Made by a program: the position numbers and the translations under genes. From Eurosta solidaginis (Eukaryota; Arthropoda; Insecta; Diptera; Tephritidae), in assembly GCF_040869045.1 (NCBI RefSeq), contig NC_090321.1, positions 35,213,426 to 35,277,425 on the forward strand: DNA of 64,000 bases, read 5' to 3'. The notes below the pieces were generated by a model. The model saw only the letters and a list, made by a program, of their open reading frames with translations. It made no database searches and was not told the origin of the DNA. Below, piece by piece: positions 58,376 to 64,000 of the stretch. The number at the start of each line of letters is the position of its first letter. Position 1 is the stretch's first letter.

Positions 58376-60041
58376 TCAACGCAAAACAGAGGAAAGTTGG
58401 ACCTGATTTCCCTAACATCGAATTAGCCTAAAAGTATGAAATATTTTTGTTTTATAAAATTTTATTTTTATGTTATGGAAAAAGCATTAAAATAAACTCT
58501 GTCAAGTAATTTCAAGTGGTGACAACTAATGATTTAAGTTGCGATATGTTTCTTATAAAGAACAAACTCGTCAACAGCGCAGAACTACTTTTATCTAAAA
58601 AGTTTACTACTCACAATGAAATAAGTGCAATAATTTAAAAAATCCATATTCTCATAAATAGAACAAAACACCTTTCTGCAACTGCCAATTGCATAAAAGT
58701 AAAGAAAAATATATATTTATAAATTACTAAGTCTGCAGCTGTAGCAAAAACAAAGAGTACAAACACATACATACATACTCATATCTAGTAACTAAAGTCA
58801 AGGACATCTTCGGTGATAAATTACAACTAAAGAAGGCGGAGGTCAGTCGACAATACCTAAACGCCTTTACAGGCGGACACAAATGCGCTATTTGAGGGAG
58901 GAGTTGAAAAGCAAAAGGTGAGTAAGTGTGCACACAGTTTAAATAGAATACATGTAAGTATGTATGACTATGTTGAGTTTAGTACATGTGAAGTGTAAAG
59001 TAGCTATGTTGATTTCAAAGTAAAAACGCCCTAGATTTTGCTTAAGTAACACATGGCATGCGCTATATTTGAAGTATTTAAGAACTTGTGAGTCCTAAGG
59101 AGTATTAGAAAGTGGATTTCAAAAAGGATTTGCTACTTTTTCTCCGTAGTATGAATATTATTTCAAAATACTGATTTTTTTAAATGTGTTTTTTAACCTT
59201 CATTTCATGCTCTATAAAACGCATCCGGGGTCTTAGAGGCCTAGGAACAGCAAAAAATATTGCAAGGATATTTTTTGTTATTTATTCCCGGATTCTTCTA
59301 TATTATTTATAATTTTTTGCTTTTATTTACCTGCGTGTATTTTCCAATATATTGAAAACCATTTGTTCATATTACTTGCATTTCTTAGGTTTGTTTACAA
59401 TTTTTCTAAATTTTTAAGTTTCTCCTAGTTAAAAAAATGATTTCCTACTTTTTTATTTTTTATTTGTTTTTATTTTATTTTTACTTTTTTATTTACTACT
59501 TTTTTTTTTTTGTTTTGTTCAATTCTTAAAATTGTTTCAGTTTTATAATTGTCTTATTTTTTTATAATTTTTTAATTATTATTTTAATTTTATTTTATTA
59601 TTTTTGACTTTTTTATATTTTTTATTTTTGTTTTAAATTTTTTTATATATATGTTTTTTAATTTCTTAAATTTTTTTATAAATTTTTGAAATAATTTTTT
59701 AGTTTTGTTTTTATTTTTAATGTTTTGTTTAAAAAAAAAATGTATAGTATTTTTTGGTTGTTTTTAATTATTATTTTTTTTTCAATTTATGTTTTTCTTA
59801 ATTTTTTTTTAATAATATTTTATTTAATTTTTTTTTTTCTTTAGTTGTTTTTATTTTTTTCGAGATTTCTGTAAATTAATAAGATAAAGCTGATTTTTAA
59901 TTGATATTAGATGAAGCTACAAGTGGCTGATCCTTCCAGAGACGCTTTTCGAGTCGTGGGACTCGATCCCAGGTATCAACACGATGACCGATGCATAGTT
60001 GTGTTCAAAAGTGTGTGACTTTATCTTAGATAACGATTTTT
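58376..60041. other. AT-rich DNA with a T-rich tract
   Basis: From about 59440 to 59860 the + strand is low-complexity T-rich. No gene is seen. Confidence 0.5.
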
Positions 60042-61289
60042 TATACCTTTCATGAACATGAAATGGTATATTAACTTTGGTCCAAAGTTTGTAACGTTGA
60101 GAAATATAGAAGTATACCGAATTGATCAGGGCGACGAACTGAGTTGATATAGCCATGTCCGTTTATCCGTCCGCCCGTCTGTCTGTTTGAACGCAAACTA
60201 GTCCCTCAAATTTTGAGATATCTCAATGAAATTTGGCACAAGGATGTAGTTTTGAATTATATTAGACATTTGTCGGATCCGGTAGGATCGAACCACTATA
60301 ACATATATCTCCCATACAACCGATCGTTCAGATAAGACGATTTTGGTCATTCCTGCCGCAATTTAGAAAGTATAAACATGAAACTCGACGATATATATTC
60401 TTATATATCATAGTAGATATCCTGAAAAAATTACTTTGATAGGAGCTATATATAGTATATCTCCCATACAACCGATCGTTCAGATAAGACGATTTTGGTC
60501 ATGCCTGCCGCAATTTAGAAAGTATAAACATGAAACTCGGCGATATATATTCTTATATATCATAGTAGATATCCTGAAAAAATCACTTTGATCGGAGCTA
60601 TATATAGTTATATCCCATACAACCGATCGTTGAGATAGAAAGATTTTTGGCCATTTCTCCCTTAATTTAGAAAGTATAAACGTGTAACTCGGTGATATAT
60701 ATTTGCATATATCATATAAGATTTTCTGAAAAAATTACTTTGATCGGAGCTATATATAGTATATATCCTATACAACCGATCGTTCAGATATAAGGTTTTT
60801 TGGCAATTTCTCCCTTAATTTCCAATATAAAAACGTTCAACTTGGTGACATTTATTCTAATATATCACAGAAGATTTCATGAAAAAAGCATTTCGATCGG
60901 AGCTATATATAATATATATCCCATACAACCGATCGTTCAGATAGAAATATTTTTAGCGATTTCTCCCTTAATTTCCAATATAAAAACGTGAAACTTGGTG
61001 ATATATATTCTAATATATCATAGACGATTTCCTGTAAAAATCATTTCGATCGAAGCTATATATAATTTATATCCCATACAACCGATCGTTCAGATAAGGA
61101 GGTTTTTTGCCATTTTTTTATATTTGTCTTAAAATCGTTTAGGTATATATATCTGTTCACTATATATTTCTTATCTTATACAGTGCATTATTTGGAGATT
61201 ACGAATGGGATAAGATTATTGTTCAGCCCCATTCATGAAAGATATGAAGTCTTCGGCACAGCCGAAGACAATCCCGTTCTTACTTGTTT
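60042..61289 (+). mobile_element. Full-length DINE-1/mini-me-like element, second family
   Basis: The 5' end TATACCTTTCATGAACATGA is mirrored subterminally at 61230-61247 (CATTCATGAAAGATATG). A core TTGATCAGGGCGACGAACTG and a GTCCGCCCGTCTGTCTG microsatellite follow (60157-60186). About six units of roughly 150 bp containing CATACAACCGATCGTTCAGA fill 60290-61110. A hairpin with GTCTTCGGC/GCCGAAGAC arms lies at 61249-61269, and the end is TTCTTACTTGTT. It shares its architecture and 3' terminus with the 25.5/39.2 kb family, but not its repeat unit. Confidence 0.85.
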
Positions 61290-62832
61290 ATTTTTGTATT
61301 TTCTTTCTTTTCAGAGTGTTTTGTAATTTTATTTTATTATTATTATTTTTCTTGTCTCTTTTCATTCAATTTATAAACAATATCTAAATTGGAACGGTAA
61401 GACTTTATTTTTTATAGTACATCAAAAAATTGCATAAGAAAAATTAAAAATAATTGATTCCAGCATTACTTAAAGTAAGCAAAACATTTAAGGAATAGGT
61501 TTCTTGAAAATATTTTTTCTTAATTTTTGTTGTATTTTATTATTTCTTTAGTTTTTTTTTTATACATTATTTTTATTTTTTATTATTATTATTGTTTTAT
61601 TATATTTTTCATATTTTTTCTTTTTCTTTTTTCATTTTTCTTTTATTTTTGAACTTTTTCTTTCTGTTCGACTTTTTTTAAATTTTTTTGATATTCTTCT
61701 TTTAGTTTTTTAAGTTTCGTTAATTTTTTTTAACTTTCTAAACTTGTTTATTTCCAATTCGTTTCCATTCAATACTTTTCAACTAATTCACAAATATTTA
61801 TTTTTATTTACTACTTTTCGTTTTTTTTTTTTAATTCCTAATTATTTTTTTTTATTTTCTACTTATATAGATATTTTTTATATTGTTTTTGACTTTAGTT
61901 ATTTTTTATTTTCATTTCGTTATCATAAACTTTGTTTCAACAACTTTTGTACAATTATTTAATTTTATTTGATCAAGTAAGAGAAGGTTTCAAAAATATA
62001 TATGTATATCTGAATATCTTATGTAGAATCAAAATTTTCTCAAACATTTTTTTAAATTAGTTTTCTAACTTTTGGTTTTAGTTATTTTTCTATTTTTTTT
62101 TTAATTTTTTAGTTTTTTTATTTTTTCAATTAAAATAAAAAAAATTTTTTACTTTTTCTATTATTTTTAATATTACTTTTTAATAAATTTTTTTTTATTT
62201 TCATTTCATTTTTATAAAAAATTTTCAAGAAGCTATGTACAATAATTCATTTTATTATTATTTTTTAATTTTTTTCTAGCTTTTTTTATTTATTTTGCTT
62301 CGTGTTCTGTATCTGTAGTCTTGGGGGGCCTGAACAATAAGAGAAGGAAAGTTTTAGAACTATATTTGTGTGCCTTAAGTAAAATCAATATCTTGTTTGC
62401 TATCAATATTAGAGAAATTCAAAAATCAAAATCTTATAAAAATAAAAAAAATTTTTTTTATTATATAATAAAAACGTTTTTTTGTAGTTTTTTTATATTT
62501 AAAAATGGTTGTAGGTATTTATTTGCACACATCTCCTTTTTGTTTTTAAATATTTTTTGGATTTTTTTTTTTTTTTTTTTTTTTTGTAAATCTAATAATT
62601 TTGCTGAATTTTTTTTTTAATATAATTCCAAATTTTTAAATTTTTCGTATTCAGTCATGTTTTCGGACGTTTTTATTTTTATATCCATTTTTCAAATATT
62701 TACTATTTTCTTGTTTGTATATGTATATATTTTTATATATTTTTTTGTTTCATCCAATCACTTTGTTTATTCTTTAGTAAATTTTTTTCTTAATTTTTTT
62801 AATGTTATTTTAACTTTTTTCTAGATATATAC
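61290..62832. repeat. T-rich low-complexity DNA
   Basis: Most of this stretch is TTTTA/TTTTT words on the + strand. Phenylalanine-rich frames are artefacts. No gene is seen. Confidence 0.8.
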
Positions 62833-62834
62833 TA

Positions 62835-63473
62835 GGCCGGGTCGATTTGTGGGGAGGCAAAAAAATCGCCCATTGCTCTGTGAAAATCATATTCTAGGGA
62901 TCAAAATAAGAAACTTTGCCGAAGGAACCATACCTCTAAAACGAATTCTGATGTCCCCCCCTTTGGGTCGTAGGGGCAAATTTTGAAAAATCCCACTTTG
63001 AAATGCCTATGTTTTTTCTTTTTGGAGTTTATTTTTCTCTTTAGAAATTTATTTAGTCAGAACATATGTAAATAAAAAAATTAATTTAATTTAGTAATAG
63101 AAAAGAAATTAAAAAAAATTATTAGAAATTAGCGTTTTTACAACCCCCTTTTAAAACCAAGGCATCACTGTGATGCTTTTGCATGTCGTAAACATAGTTG
63201 TGTGGGTTTTTTATTCAACCGTTTTAAAAAATGAAGGTATCACTGAGACACAATTGCAGATCGTAAAATTGCTCGTGTTGTTTTTTTAAGCCACCACAAG
63301 ACACAGCAGGTAGAATTGAAATTGCATCTACCCAAAAATTCGACCCAGAGGGGGGGGGGGGGGGGACATCAGAATTCGTTTTAGAGGTATGGTTCCTTCG
63401 GCAAAGTTTCTTATTTTGATCCCTAGAATACGATTTTCACAGAGTAATGAGCGATTTTTAAATCGACCCGCCC
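62835..63473. mobile_element. MITE with about 120-bp inverted repeats, TA target site
   Basis: The left arm 62835-62960 (GGCCGGGTCGATTTG, CTCTGTGAAAATCAT, TAGGGATCAAAATAAGAAAC, GCCGAAGGAACCATACCTC, AACGAATTCTGATGTCC) is mirrored at about 63352-63473. Both ends are flanked by TA. The C/G run at the inner edge (GATGTCCCCCCC) is extended to 16 G in the right arm. It has no coding frame. TA duplication fits Tc1/mariner-type mobilisation. Confidence 0.9.
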
Positions 63474-63475
63474 TA

Positions 63476-63483
63476 ATATATAC

Positions 63484-63556
<73 letters not shown>
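63476..63556. repeat. (TA)n microsatellite directly abutting the MITE
   Basis: About 80 bases of TA/AT repeats begin at the MITE's target site, consistent with insertion into, or growth from, a TA-rich site. Confidence 0.95.
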
Positions 63557-63560
<4 letters not shown>

Positions 63561-64000
63561 TTTTATTTTTCATCCACTCACTTTATTAAACTTCACTTCA
63601 CTTTTATGCAAACTCAAATTTGTGTAGCTCGTTTGCAATTTAATTACTCGAGGCAAATCAGACCGCTTATGTTCTTTTTGCTAGTTCCTCGAAAGCGCTT
63701 ATGCAAAACCGACATCGATTAGCATGAAAATGTAACGAAACGAAAGCCGCCCGGATATCGCCAGACAAACATATACACACCCAAATTCGCGTTTACTTCT
63801 GTACTTACAATCTAACACATACACTTATATCATGCATATATGCAAAATGTAAGCACAGCTTACAGAACCAAAAAACAGCATACAACCGTAAAGTATGCAA
63901 TGCATTTCTGACTTCGCTCAATTTTTACTGACTTCATTTATTTATATTTTTTTTCTTCTTGCATAAAACTTTTTATGCGTGCTATTCAGCGTTGCAAAGC
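63557..64000. other. Non-repetitive DNA at the right edge
   Basis: Balanced composition from about 63600 (CTCGAAAGCGCTTATGC, GAAAGCCGCCCGGATATCG). It could be regulatory or 5' UTR sequence of a gene beyond the edge, but nothing identifies it. Confidence 0.35.

Noticed and set aside
60290..61110. Regularly spaced direct repeats, at first glance CRISPR-like
   Set aside because: The units are contiguous 150-bp tandem repeats without unique spacers, in a eukaryotic transposon.

Overview
This window is insect nuclear DNA, very AT-rich, and most likely from a true fruit fly (Tephritidae) or a close relative. The evidence is a fly-type atypical protein kinase C (aPKC) gene with short dipteran introns, plus repeat families common in tephritid genomes: a tRNA-derived SINE with a TTTA tail, DINE-1/mini-me-like elements with GTCY microsatellites and a 3' hairpin, LINEs with GTTGTT-type ends, and many MITEs. 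The species call is inference. There is no bacterial, phage or CRISPR content.

Layout. From 1 to 4 kb, repeat debris precedes a complete three-exon gene for Fas apoptotic inhibitory molecule (FAIM) on the + strand (2650-3679). From 4 to 17 kb is intergenic DNA with MITEs, a SINE and a minisatellite. From 17.0 to 24.7 kb lie the 3' exons of aPKC on the - strand: pseudosubstrate, C1 domain, complete kinase domain and V5 tail. From 24.7 to 45 kb is a repeat-filled stretch with DINE-like elements, LINE pieces and SINEs; it also holds one possible small + strand gene at 33770-34281. At 45.4-49.5 kb are two - strand coding exons for a Gly/Ser/Met-rich polypeptide that I do not recognise. From 50 to 64 kb are an AAAATA satellite with higher-order structure, LINE reverse transcriptase fragments, another DINE-like element, a long-inverted-repeat MITE and T-rich DNA.

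Three features of the aPKC locus deserve attention. First, two cassette exons of 116 and 122 bp (17857-17972 and 20880-21001) encode alternative versions of the same V5 segment with identical splice phases, so they must be mutually exclusive. One has the usual AGC-kinase NFD motif and the other has NFP. Second, the aPKC stop is TGA followed by C. The frame stays open through 13 codons, a consensus donor, a 59-bp intron and 108 more codons rich in acidic residues and polyglutamine, which suggests stop-codon readthrough. Third, the upstream Gly-rich exons at 45.4-49.5 kb begin with an ATG and end in phase 1, exactly the phase needed by the first aPKC exon seen here. They could form an alternative N-terminus that replaces the PB1 domain, whose exons I did not find in the window. 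Each is a hypothesis that long-read RNA data could settle quickly.

Limits: everything was read by eye. Splice sites and element ends are inferred from consensus and homology recalled from memory, and no search was run.
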